This document shows positions 1-7,746 of a DNA stretch of 64,000 nucleotides, piece after piece (the stretch's first letter is position 1; every line of letters starts with the position of its first letter). Source of the stretch: GCA-001735895 sp964651385 (lineage in GTDB: Bacteria; Pseudomonadota; Gammaproteobacteria; GCA-001735895); the NCBI GenBank assembly GCA_964651385.1, contig CAZYYM010000005.1:16235-80234 (forward strand). The letters are read 5' to 3'. The translations under genes and the position numbers were made by a program. The notes below the pieces were generated by a model that was given only the letters and a program-made list of their open reading frames with translations, was not told the origin of the DNA and did not search any database.

Positions 1-246
1 TCGGTAATGGATCCCTATTATGTGTTACCACTGATTATGGGGATTAGTATGTTTATTCAACAGAAGTTGAATCCACCACCACCCGACCCTATTCAGGCCA
101 AAGTGATGATGGCCCTGCCCTTTATTTTCACGGTATTTTTTGCCTTCTTTCCGTCCGGGCTGGTGCTCTACTGGGTAATCAATAATACTCTTTCGATTAC
201 GCAACAGTGGATTATTACCAAACGTATCGAAGCCGGGGCCAAGTAG
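1..246 (+). CDS. yidC: Membrane protein insertase YidC, C-terminal end (partial)
   Basis: The frame is open from the first base, so this is the 3' end of a longer gene; the ATG at position 7 is internal. YidC inserts and folds inner-membrane proteins with or without SecYEG. The visible 81 residues hold the last hydrophobic segments of the conserved insertase core: a segment around PLIMGISMFIQQ, the typical proline-rich cytoplasmic turn (NPPPPDP), then MMALPFIFTVFFAFFPSGLVL and the YWVINNTLSI stretch that ends the family. A basic tail (KRIEAGAK) follows. It lies 33 nt ahead of mnmE in the same direction, the order usual near the origin in gammaproteobacteria (rnpA-yidC-mnmE). Only the 3' end is present. 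Confidence 0.95.
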   Translation, partial: SVMDPYYVLPLIMGISMFIQQKLNPPPPDPIQAKVMMALPFIFTVFFAFFPSGLVLYWVINNTLSITQQWIITKRIEAGAK

Positions 247-279
247 TCGGCCGAAGGGTATTTACCCGGCATTAAAACC

Positions 280-1614
280 ATGCCAGGCAAAGAGACTATA
301 GCCGCTATCGCCACCCCTCCGGGTATTGGCGGTATTGGTGTCATTCGAATCTCCGGTAGCAAGGCCAGGCAGATTGGTGAATTACTCACCGATAGCTCTC
401 TGGTCGATAAGCGTATTCAGTTTCGCAGGTTTTATGATTCTCAGAAGCAGGTTGTTGACCATGGCATCTGCTTTTATTCGGCAAGGCCACAATCTTTTAC
501 CGGCGAAGATGTTGTCGAGGTTCAGGCGCATGGCGGACCTATTCTGCTCGATATGTTGCTTGAACGTATCTGTGAGCTCGGCGCTCGACTGGCACAGGCA
601 GGGGAATTTTCTGAACGAGCGTTTACCAATGGTAAGCTCGATCTGGCACAGGCCGAGGCCATAGCGGACTTAATCGAATCCGGCAGTCGTGCCGCTGCGA
701 AAGCTGCGATGCGTTCACTGCAGGGCGAGTTTTCGAGTCGGATTCACAAGTTGGTTGACGACATTATTAATTTGCGCAGTTATGTCGAAGCGGCACTGGA
801 TTTTGCCGAGGAAGAAATCGATTTTCTCGGCGACAACAGGATTGTTAGCCAATTACAGAACAGCCAGGAAAATATTTTTCAAGTTTTAAAAAGAGCCGAG
901 CAGGGCCGAGTTCTCAAGGAAGGTTTAAACCTGGTTCTGGCCGGCCTACCCAATGCGGGAAAATCCAGCTTATTGAATTATCTGGCTGGTTATGAAGCGG
1001 CGATTGTGACTGAAATACCCGGCACGACGCGTGATGTTTTGCGTGAACACATATCACTCAAGGGCATTCCGCTACACATTCACGATACGGCTGGTCTCCA
1101 CGATTCTGACAATCCGGTCGAACAGGAAGGCATAAAGCGGGCCTGGAGGGAAATCCGGCAGGCGGATTCGGTATTGTTGCTGGTTGATGCGACGATCGGC
1201 ATTACCGAATTGGATCGGGTGATCATAGAACAACTCGAATCGGTGAATTATAAATTAATATACAGTAAAGTTGATTTATTGCCGGATACCTGCATACGAG
1301 AGGCAGACAGATTGTATATTTCGACACGAAATGGCGAAGGCTTGTCGGAGCTAATCGAGGCGATAACGAATAAATTATTAGATTTCAATCTGGACGGGCA
1401 ATCCATATTGGCCCGTCGACGCCATATCGATGCGCTGCAACGAGCCGGAGACAGCCTGAACCAGGCCAGTCGGGTATTTCTCGAAACCGGGTCGGCGGAA
1501 TTAATGGCCGAGGATCTTCGGATTACTCAACAATATCTCAGTGAAATTACCGGAGAATTTACTTCCGATGATTTACTCGGGCAGATATTTTCACGATTCT
1601 GTGTCGGTAAATAA
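280..1614 (+). CDS. mnmE: tRNA modification GTPase MnmE
   Basis: MnmE works with MnmG to install 5-carboxymethylaminomethyl (or aminomethyl) groups on the wobble uridine of certain tRNAs. The 444-aa length is normal. The N-terminal folate-binding domain starts IAAIATPPGIGGIGVIRISG. The inserted G domain has a P-loop GLPNAGKSS (about residues 222-230), the switch motif EIPGTTRD and DTAGL. The protein ends in FCVGK, whose cysteine (441) is the family hallmark. The G4 motif reads SKVD where NKxD is usual, a mild departure. The start follows yidC directly and matches the conserved N-terminus. The gene ends 19 nt from the convergent thrB gene. Confidence 0.97.
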   Translation: MPGKETIAAIATPPGIGGIGVIRISGSKARQIGELLTDSSLVDKRIQFRRFYDSQKQVVDHGICFYSARPQSFTGEDVVEVQAHGGPILLDMLLERICELGARLAQAGEFSERAFTNGKLDLAQAEAIADLIESGSRAAAKAAMRSLQGEFSSRIHKLVDDIINLRSYVEAALDFAEEEIDFLGDNRIVSQLQNSQENIFQVLKRAEQGRVLKEGLNLVLAGLPNAGKSSLLNYLAGYEAAIVTEIPGTTRDVLREHISLKGIPLHIHDTAGLHDSDNPVEQEGIKRAWREIRQADSVLLLVDATIGITELDRVIIEQLESVNYKLIYSKVDLLPDTCIREADRLYISTRNGEGLSELIEAITNKLLDFNLDGQSILARRRHIDALQRAGDSLNQASRVFLETGSAELMAEDLRITQQYLSEITGEFTSDDLLGQIFSRFCVGK

Positions 1615-1633
1615 AATGGGCATCAGGGTTTGT

Positions 1634-2563
1634 TCAAGATAAAGTACGGCGTAACAGCAAAATATTTTTAAATTCATCCGGATCCTTGGTAAATGTTAAA
1701 TCACCGACCAGAGGAGGGTAAATTTGATCCTGTAAACGCGACAGCCAGAAACGTGTCGCGGCCAGCCGCAACATTAAGGTCAGATTATCTTGTTCAATCG
1801 CCTGCAAGGGTCGCAATGATTCGTAGGCGTCGATGAATGCTCGCACTAAACCGGCATCGAGGTCACCATTTTTCTGTATGCAGCAATCATTCAGGGCAAT
1901 TGCTAAATCGTAGAGAAAGACTTCATCGCAAGCATAGTCGAAATCGATAATACCGCCCAATTTGTCGCCATCGAAAAGACAATTGTCATGAAATAAATCG
2001 AGGTGAGTCGGTCCACCGGGCAGGTTCAGGAAATTAAGAGAATGAAAATTATTGATTTCGTCGTCGAGCAATTTCTGATCGTCCATTTTCAGGTGTGCCT
2101 GTAGCTTTCGCGGCATTGATAATATCCAGCATTTACCACGAGGATTAAATCGCGTATACCGATAATTCTTCCCCGCCAAATGAAATTTTGCCAGTTCGGT
2201 TCCAATAAACATGCAGTGTCGAGGTGCCAGATATCGACAGACATGACCTTTTATCCGATTATTTATTGCTGCCGGGCGGTTGTTTAAGGTTGAATAATAT
2301 CGTTGTTGGTTATCGATAACCGGGGTTGCACAGGCGACTCCCTGGTTGGCCAGATGATGTTGTAAACCGAGTATATAATCGAGATCCTTCGGCTGGTGGT
2401 ATTCATAAAGCGTCAGCACAAATTTGCCCTGCTCTGTTTCCAGCCAGTAATTGCTGTTGGTTATACCATTTTTGATGCCCGAGTAGGAAAGCAGATCACC
2501 GATGGTATAACCTGCAAGAAATATCTCGAGTTCGGTGGTTGAAACAGAGGTATAAACTGACAT
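1634..2563 (-). CDS. thrB: Homoserine kinase, aminoglycoside-phosphotransferase fold
   Basis: This 309-aa protein belongs to the APH/choline-kinase-fold homoserine kinases (ThrB as in Pseudomonas), which phosphorylate homoserine in threonine synthesis; it is unrelated to the GHMP-fold ThrB of E. coli. An early nucleotide-binding region (SGIKNGITNSNYWL, residues about 29-42) resembles the family. The catalytic loop reads HLDLFHDNCLFD, matching HxDxxxxN, and the metal-binding Asp lies in GGIIDFDYACDE. It diverges from polA with 84 nt between them. I recall thrB lying beside polA in Pseudomonas too, which supports the call over a generic phosphotransferase. No threonine attenuator is visible in its short upstream region. 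Confidence 0.88.
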   Translation of the reverse strand: MSVYTSVSTTELEIFLAGYTIGDLLSYSGIKNGITNSNYWLETEQGKFVLTLYEYHQPKDLDYILGLQHHLANQGVACATPVIDNQQRYYSTLNNRPAAINNRIKGHVCRYLAPRHCMFIGTELAKFHLAGKNYRYTRFNPRGKCWILSMPRKLQAHLKMDDQKLLDDEINNFHSLNFLNLPGGPTHLDLFHDNCLFDGDKLGGIIDFDYACDEVFLYDLAIALNDCCIQKNGDLDAGLVRAFIDAYESLRPLQAIEQDNLTLMLRLAATRFWLSRLQDQIYPPLVGDLTFTKDPDEFKNILLLRRTLS

Positions 2564-2647
2564 AGAAACAGGTTACCGGAAATTCGTAACTACGCCTGTG
2601 ATACTATTTCTAGTCAGGCTAAACGGCAGGCATTGTAACGCAAGCGT

Positions 2648-5344
2648 ATGAATCAGGAAAAACAAAAAAAACTGGTGTTGATCGACGGAAGTTCCTATCT
2701 ATTTCGAGCTTATCATGGATTACCCCCATTGACCTTTAATGGTCATGCTACGGGCGCCTTGTACGGTGTACTTAACATGCTACGTAAACTGGTCAAGGAC
2801 GAACAACCCGATAATATTGCTGTGGTATTCGATGCCAAAGGAAAAACTTTTCGCAACGAAATTTATGCCGATTACAAGGCAAACCGGCCGCCGATGCCGG
2901 ATGATTTGCGCGAACAGATTGAACCCTTGCATGAAATCATACGGGCCATGGGGTTTCCGTTGGTCTGTATTGACGGGGTTGAAGCCGACGATGTCATAGG
3001 CACCTTAAGTGTTAAAGCCAGTGAAAAAGAATTTCAGGTTTTGATATCTACCGGCGACAAGGATATGGCACAACTGGTTAATGATAATGTGCAATTGATT
3101 AACACCATGAATAATCACCTGATGACGAGTGACACTGTGGTCGAAAAGTTTCAGGTTAAAGCTGATCAGATCATCGACTACCTGGCGTTAATGGGAGACA
3201 ATTCGGACAATATTCCCGGCGTTCCGAAAGTCGGTCCGAAAACGGCGAGCAAGTGGATAGCTCAATACGGCAGTCTGCAGGGCGTAATGGATCATGCCGA
3301 GGAAATCAAAGGTAAAGTCGGTGAAAATCTTCGCGATTCCCTCAATTTTCTGCCGATGTCGTATCAGCTCGCGACCATTAAACTCGATTGTGACACCGGT
3401 GTTGAAATTGATGAGCTCATTCAATCGCAGGCCGATAACAATGTGTTGGGGGAATATTATCAACGATTCGGTTTTACCCGTTGGTACGATGAGCTGGAAG
3501 CCCCGGTTTCTGATACGGAAATGCCTGATCAGATAAAAACCGACTACGAATGTGTGCTTTCTCAGGCAGTATTGAACTATTGGCTCGATGCATTGAAGAA
3601 TTGCGAGATTTTTGCCGTCGATACAGAAACCACCAGTCTTGACTACATGCAGGCGAAACTGGTCGGCATATCTCTATGCGTCGAAGCCGGAAAGGCATGC
3701 TATATACCATTAGGTCATAGTTATCTGGGTGCCCCGGAGCAACTTGAGCGCAATTCAACTTTGGCGGCTCTAAAGCCGATTTTAGAAAATCCATCGATTG
3801 GCAAAATTGGCCAGAATATTAAATACGATGCGCATATATTTATCAGCGAAGGTATATTTTTAAAAGGTATTCGAGAAGACACCATGTTGCAGTCTTATGT
3901 GCTGAATTCAACGGCAACGAGGCACAACATGGATGCGCTTGCGCAGGTTTATCTTGGCCGGGATACCATACACTTTGAAGAAATCGCTGGAAAGGGTGCT
4001 AAACAAAGCACTTTCGACCAGATTGAGCTCGAAAAGGCCACTGATTATGCGGCCGAAGATGCCGATATTACGCTGCAATTACACGAAAATTTAAGGCCGA
4101 GATTTGATGAAAATAACAGACTCTACTCGGTATACCGAAACATCGAACTACCATTGGTGGAAATCCTGGTTAAGGTAGAACAAAACGGTGTGCTGGTTGA
4201 TCGGAATCTGCTGCATCAGCAAGGTCTCGAAGTGGGGAAAAAGCTCGACGATATAGAAAAGTCGATTTTTCAGCATGCCGGTGAAGAATTTAACCTGAGC
4301 TCCCCAAAACAGATTCAGTCGATTTTATACGACAAACTCGAACTACCAGTTTTACGCAAGACACCGAAAGGACAGCCATCCACGGCCGAGGATGTACTCG
4401 AAGAACTGGCTTTGAATTATCCGATCCCTGCGTTGTTGCTCGAGCATCGCAGTCTGAATAAATTAAAGTCGACCTATATTGACAAATTACCTAACGAAAT
4501 TAATGCAAACAGCGGTCGCGTACATACTTCTTACCAACAGGCGGTCGCGTCAACCGGGCGGTTGTCGTCAACCAGCCCCAATTTGCAGAATATCCCCATT
4601 CGAACTGCCGAGGGCCGACGTATTCGCGAAGCATTCGTGGCACCCAAAGGTAAATGCATACTGGCGCTGGATTACTCGCAGATCGAGCTTCGCATCATGG
4701 CGCATTTATCCACCGACGATAATTTAATCAAGGCTTTTGAGCAAGGCTTGGATGTGCATCGCGCCACTGCAGCAGAAGTATTTGGGTGTAAACTTGAATC
4801 GGTCGAAAACAATCAGCGCCGTGCCGCCAAAGCCATTAATTTCGGCTTGATTTACGGTATGTCCGCTTTCGGTCTCGGTAAACAGCTAAATATTGGTAGA
4901 AAGGAGGCGCAGCGATATGTCGAAACCTATTTCGAGCGTTATCCGGGCGTCAAACGATATATGGAGGAAACCAAACAATTGGCGAGGGATCAGGGTTATG
5001 TCGAAACCGTCTTTGGGCGGCGTTTATACCTGCCTGATATTAACGCCAGAAACACCATGCAACGCCAATATGCGGAGCGCACGGCAATCAATGCGCCCAT
5101 GCAGGGCACCGCAGCCGACATTATCAAACGTGCGATGATCGATGTACATCACTGGTTGATCGAAGACGGTGATAATACCCGTATGATTATGCAGGTACAC
5201 GATGAACTGGTGTTTGAAGTTGATCAAAGCGACATCGACCGAAATCGTGATGCAATTGGTCAGTTAATGACTTCTGCGGCGGATTTATCGATAAAACTGG
5301 AGGTCGATGCGGGTGTCGGCGCCAATTGGCACGAAGCCCATTAA
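2648..5344 (+). CDS. polA: DNA polymerase I
   Basis: PolA removes RNA primers and fills gaps in replication and repair. All three domains are present in 898 aa. The N-terminal 5'-3' nuclease has LVLIDGSSYLFRAYHG, FDAKGKTFRN and VEADDVIGTL. The 3'-5' proofreading domain keeps its acidic residues (AVDTETTSLD, NIKYDAH, DYAAEDADI), so proofreading should be active. The polymerase domain has motif A (LDYSQIELRIMAHLS), motif B (RRAAKAINFGLIYG) and motif C (QVHDELVFE). The start is the ATG directly before the conserved N-terminus. The gene diverges from thrB and is followed by the candidate small RNA rather than an immediate gene. Confidence 0.98.
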   Translation: MNQEKQKKLVLIDGSSYLFRAYHGLPPLTFNGHATGALYGVLNMLRKLVKDEQPDNIAVVFDAKGKTFRNEIYADYKANRPPMPDDLREQIEPLHEIIRAMGFPLVCIDGVEADDVIGTLSVKASEKEFQVLISTGDKDMAQLVNDNVQLINTMNNHLMTSDTVVEKFQVKADQIIDYLALMGDNSDNIPGVPKVGPKTASKWIAQYGSLQGVMDHAEEIKGKVGENLRDSLNFLPMSYQLATIKLDCDTGVEIDELIQSQADNNVLGEYYQRFGFTRWYDELEAPVSDTEMPDQIKTDYECVLSQAVLNYWLDALKNCEIFAVDTETTSLDYMQAKLVGISLCVEAGKACYIPLGHSYLGAPEQLERNSTLAALKPILENPSIGKIGQNIKYDAHIFISEGIFLKGIREDTMLQSYVLNSTATRHNMDALAQVYLGRDTIHFEEIAGKGAKQSTFDQIELEKATDYAAEDADITLQLHENLRPRFDENNRLYSVYRNIELPLVEILVKVEQNGVLVDRNLLHQQGLEVGKKLDDIEKSIFQHAGEEFNLSSPKQIQSILYDKLELPVLRKTPKGQPSTAEDVLEELALNYPIPALLLEHRSLNKLKSTYIDKLPNEINANSGRVHTSYQQAVASTGRLSSTSPNLQNIPIRTAEGRRIREAFVAPKGKCILALDYSQIELRIMAHLSTDDNLIKAFEQGLDVHRATAAEVFGCKLESVENNQRRAAKAINFGLIYGMSAFGLGKQLNIGRKEAQRYVETYFERYPGVKRYMEETKQLARDQGYVETVFGRRLYLPDINARNTMQRQYAERTAINAPMQGTAADIIKRAMIDVHHWLIEDGDNTRMIMQVHDELVFEVDQSDIDRNRDAIGQLMTSAADLSIKLEVDAGVGANWHEAH

Positions 5345-5439
5345 GGTCTGAATTTGCCGACTTGAAAAATTTTGATTCGAACCCAAATAATTAAAGAATT
5401 TTCTGGCAGAATAGACTATATATAAAGCATAACCTGTTA

Positions 5440-5466
5440 GAACTTTATAGTTGTGACGATGTCTAT
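5440..5466 (+). promoter_or_regulatory. Sigma-E/AlgU-type promoter for the polA-engB small RNA
   Basis: GAACTT at 5440-5445 is followed after 15 nt by GTCTAT at 5461-5466. The E. coli sigma-E consensus is close to GGAACTT-N15-GTCTAA and the Pseudomonas AlgU consensus begins GAACTT, so the -35 and the spacing match and the -10 differs in one base. A start about 6 nt after the -10 (near 5472) falls on the base of the first hairpin of the candidate RNA. No convincing sigma-70 hexamer pair is seen here, though the AT-rich stretch at 5417-5427 could supply a weak -10. Confidence 0.6.
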
Positions 5467-5471
5467 GATTT

Positions 5472-5586
5472 TGCGCTATAGCCCAGCGCAAAAGTCCGTT
5501 CTTCCTCCTATGAGCGGACATTGATCCGGAAACCCCATCCGGTTCAAACCATTTGACCCTGGTAGTTATCTGCCAGGGCTTTTTTT
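5472..5586 (+). ncRNA. Candidate envelope-stress small RNA at the Spot 42/ErsA locus
   Basis: About 115 nt between polA and engB fold as a compact string of hairpins. Hairpin 1 (5469-5493) has 9-bp arms TTTTGCGCT/AGCGCAAAA and loop ATAGCCC. Hairpin 2 (5494-5519) has arms GTCCGTTC/GAGCGGAC with one G-U pair and loop TTCCTCCTAT, which carries the anti-Shine-Dalgarno sequence TCCTCCT. Hairpin 3 (5526-5542) is CCGGA/TCCGG around AACCCCA. An intrinsic terminator closes it. A sigma-E-type promoter sits just upstream. Enterobacteria encode Spot 42 and Pseudomonas encodes ErsA, which is sigma-22 dependent, at this same polA-engB site. Homology by sequence to either is not claimed; position, promoter type and C-rich unpaired loops are the evidence. 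The exact 5' end is inferred. Confidence 0.65.
5557..5586 (+). terminator. Rho-independent terminator of the small RNA (and polA)
   Basis: Arms CCCTGGTAG (5557-5565) and CTGCCAGGG (5570-5578) form a 9-bp stem with one G-U pair and a TTAT loop, followed by seven T (5580-5586). There is no A-tract on the other side, so it acts on the plus strand only. Confidence 0.88.
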
Positions 5587-5605
5587 GGGTGTTATATCCA
5601 GCCCT

Positions 5606-6196
5606 TTATAGAAAAGCAAGCCACTCGCGGCATCTGGCTTCCAATTGATCGAGACCATTACGGTTGATGACTGAAAGGCTGGACACCGAATGAAGGTCGC
5701 TATGGAGTATTGTATGCGCCTGCTTGATTGATCTCTGCACAGCAGCTTTTGACAATTTATCGGATTTGGTTAACAAAATATGCAGAGGTAACCTATCGAC
5801 CAGCATATCGATCAGCACCTGGTCCGCGTCGCCAAGGCCGCGCCGAATATCTACTACTATAACCAGTCCTTTTAAAGCTTTACGATGCAGAAGATAGGTC
5901 GATAGTACCAGATCCCAGTGATTGCGCATTTTCCGGGAAACCCTGGCAAAGCCATAACCCGGTAAATCGACCAGATAGCGTTCCCCATTGAGCTTGAAAA
6001 AATTGATTAGTTGCGTACGCCCCGGGGACTTGCTGGTTTTACAGAGGGCTTTCTGGTCGGTCAGGCAATTGATAGCACTGGATTTACCGGCATTTGATCG
6101 CCCGGCAAATGCAATTTCGTAACCCTGATCGGGAATCAGCTGTGAAAGCTCGAAAGCACTGGTTTGGAAAATTGCGTTACGGAAGAAATTACTCAT
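5606..6196 (-). CDS. engB: Ribosome biogenesis GTPase EngB (YihA/YsxC)
   Basis: EngB is an essential TrmE-Era-class GTPase that assists assembly of the large ribosomal subunit in the cytoplasm. The 196-aa length is typical. The P-loop is GRSNAGKSSAINCL, the switch region is PGRTQLINFF, G3 is DLPGYGFA, and G4 is LTKSDK with threonine in the first place as usual in this family. The start matches the conserved FxxxA-F-x-S region near residue 10. It is transcribed toward the small RNA and polA and diverges from cytochrome c4. Confidence 0.96.
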   Translation of the reverse strand: MSNFFRNAIFQTSAFELSQLIPDQGYEIAFAGRSNAGKSSAINCLTDQKALCKTSKSPGRTQLINFFKLNGERYLVDLPGYGFARVSRKMRNHWDLVLSTYLLHRKALKGLVIVVDIRRGLGDADQVLIDMLVDRLPLHILLTKSDKLSKAAVQRSIKQAHTILHSDLHSVSSLSVINRNGLDQLEARCREWLAFL

Positions 6197-6290
6197 GCTT
6201 TTAAGTCAAGGTCTGGTTGAATGCAACGGTCGGGTATGATATACATTCTCGCCGAAAATTTCTGTACTTGAATCATCCTCAGGAGACAAC

Positions 6291-6896
6291 ATGAAACCGA
6301 GCCCTATTGGTGCCATTATCATTGGACTTTGCAGTTTAATGTCATTCACACTATTTGCCGCCGACAGCGAAGCTGGTAAGTCCAAGAGCGTTCTATGTGC
6401 GGGCTGTCATGGTGCGGATGGTAATAGCGTTAATGGCCAGTGGCCCAAACTGGCTGGACAGCACGCCACGTATTTAGGTAAGCAAATCAAGGATTTTAAA
6501 AGCGGCTCACGCGCCGATGCAGTGATGAAAGGTATGGTTGCGGCATTGTCTGATGACGATATCGCTAACGTCGCAGCTTATTTCGAAGGGCAGAAAATTA
6601 AAGCCGGGGCCTTTGATAAAGATCGGGTGGCAAAAGGCGAGGCTATTTACCGTGGCGGTATCACCGAAACATCGGTACCTGCTTGTATAGCCTGCCATAG
6701 TCCGACCGGCACGGGCAATGGCCCGGCCTATTTTCCTTCGTTGAAGAATCAACACCCGGAATACATTATATCGCAATTAAAAAAATTCAAGGACGGTACG
6801 CGATCGAATGATCCAGGCAAAATGATGCAAAATGTTGCCGCACGTATGCTGGACAGTGAAATGGCAGCCGTTGCAGCCTATATTGCCGGTTTATGA
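6291..6896 (+). CDS. cc4: Diheme cytochrome c4
   Basis: A periplasmic diheme electron carrier thought to serve cbb3-type or other terminal oxidases. The 201-aa precursor has a signal peptide (residues 1 to about 24, ending FAADSE) and two heme c motifs, CAGCH at residues 36-40 and CIACH at 132-136. Each lies in a cytochrome c lobe of about 85 residues. Axial methionines are likely in AVMKGMVAAL and KMMQNVAARM. The start codon follows a purine-rich AGGAGA ribosome-binding site (TCAGGAGACAACATG). It diverges from engB and precedes dsbA, the order I recall in Pseudomonas. Confidence 0.93.
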   Translation: MKPSPIGAIIIGLCSLMSFTLFAADSEAGKSKSVLCAGCHGADGNSVNGQWPKLAGQHATYLGKQIKDFKSGSRADAVMKGMVAALSDDDIANVAAYFEGQKIKAGAFDKDRVAKGEAIYRGGITETSVPACIACHSPTGTGNGPAYFPSLKNQHPEYIISQLKKFKDGTRSNDPGKMMQNVAARMLDSEMAAVAAYIAGL

Positions 6897-6909
6897 TCCG
6901 AATTCGCTG

Positions 6910-6935
6910 ATGGCTCCCGCATTAGCGGAAGCCAT
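6910..6935. other. Compound hairpin after the cytochrome c4 gene
   Basis: ATGGCT (6910-6915) pairs with AGCCAT (6930-6935), and inside it CCGC pairs with GCGG around an ATTA loop, giving a nearly continuous stem 14 nt after the stop codon. No T-tract follows, so it is more likely an mRNA-stabilising or Rho-associated structure than an intrinsic terminator. Confidence 0.4.
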
Positions 6936-7086
6936 TCTGGGAGGGATTCAGGTCGGTTCCATTAAGCTGGCATTCGAATTAATGCATTAAAATTAAGCCT
7001 ATAGCAAACTATCGATCGAATCTCGAGTTATTAACAGATCATCGAGATAGTGACCCGAAATCAATTAAACCACGAGAGGCAATCAC

Positions 7087-7713
7087 ATGTTAAAAAAATG
7101 GACACTAGGACTTTTTCTATGCCTGATGTTGAGCAACCAGGTAATGGCGCAACTGGCTTTTAATGAAGGTGTCGATTACAAACTGATAAGTCCGGCTGTA
7201 AAAACGACTAACGCCGAAAAAGTCGTTGTTACCGAGATGTTCTGGTACGGGTGCCCCCATTGTTTTCGTTTCGAGCCGTATATCGAACACTGGGCATCAA
7301 ACCTGCCTGACACGGTGGTTTTTGAACAGATTCCTTCCGTCCTTAATCCGAGATGGGCCGATCACGCTAGAGCTTTTTATAGCCTGAAGTTGATGGGTAA
7401 GCAAAGAATATTACACACTAAATTATTCGATGCCATTCACGTCAAACGCCAACGTCTAAATGGATTCGATTCGATAGCAAAATTTGTTGCTGAGCAAGGG
7501 GTTGATGAAACCAAATTTCGTGAAACCTTCCACTCATTTCCGGTTGATGCCTTATTGCGTAAAAATCTACAGAAAGAAAGTAAATATGGCCACAATGGCG
7601 TACCTGCAGTAATCATTAATGGTAAATACCTGACTTCGGGATCAATGACTGGCAGTAATGAACGATTGATCCAGGTCATTAATTTTCTAGTCGCTGAGGA
7701 GCTGAATCAGTAA
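7087..7713 (+). CDS. dsbA: Periplasmic thiol:disulfide interchange protein DsbA
   Basis: DsbA introduces disulfides into exported proteins and is reoxidised by DsbB, which is not in this window. The 208-aa precursor has a signal peptide (MLKKWTLGLF to about residue 21, MAQ). The active site is WYGCPHC with cysteines 56 and 59. The cis-proline loop is NGVPAVIING. The helical insert typical of DsbA separates the thioredoxin halves. The start is preceded by CCACGAGAGGCAATCACATG, with a GAGAGG ribosome-binding site. It follows cytochrome c4 on the same strand after a 190-nt gap, so it may have its own promoter. It converges with the hybrid kinase gene. Confidence 0.95.
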   Translation: MLKKWTLGLFLCLMLSNQVMAQLAFNEGVDYKLISPAVKTTNAEKVVVTEMFWYGCPHCFRFEPYIEHWASNLPDTVVFEQIPSVLNPRWADHARAFYSLKLMGKQRILHTKLFDAIHVKRQRLNGFDSIAKFVAEQGVDETKFRETFHSFPVDALLRKNLQKESKYGHNGVPAVIINGKYLTSGSMTGSNERLIQVINFLVAEELNQ

Positions 7714-7746
7714 CCGGTATCGGTTGCTGTCCGAGTATTTGGACAA

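Noticed and set aside
7728..7745. TGTCC/GGACA hairpin between dsbA and the hybrid kinase gene
   Set aside because: Only 5 bp with an 8-nt loop and no T-tract on either strand.
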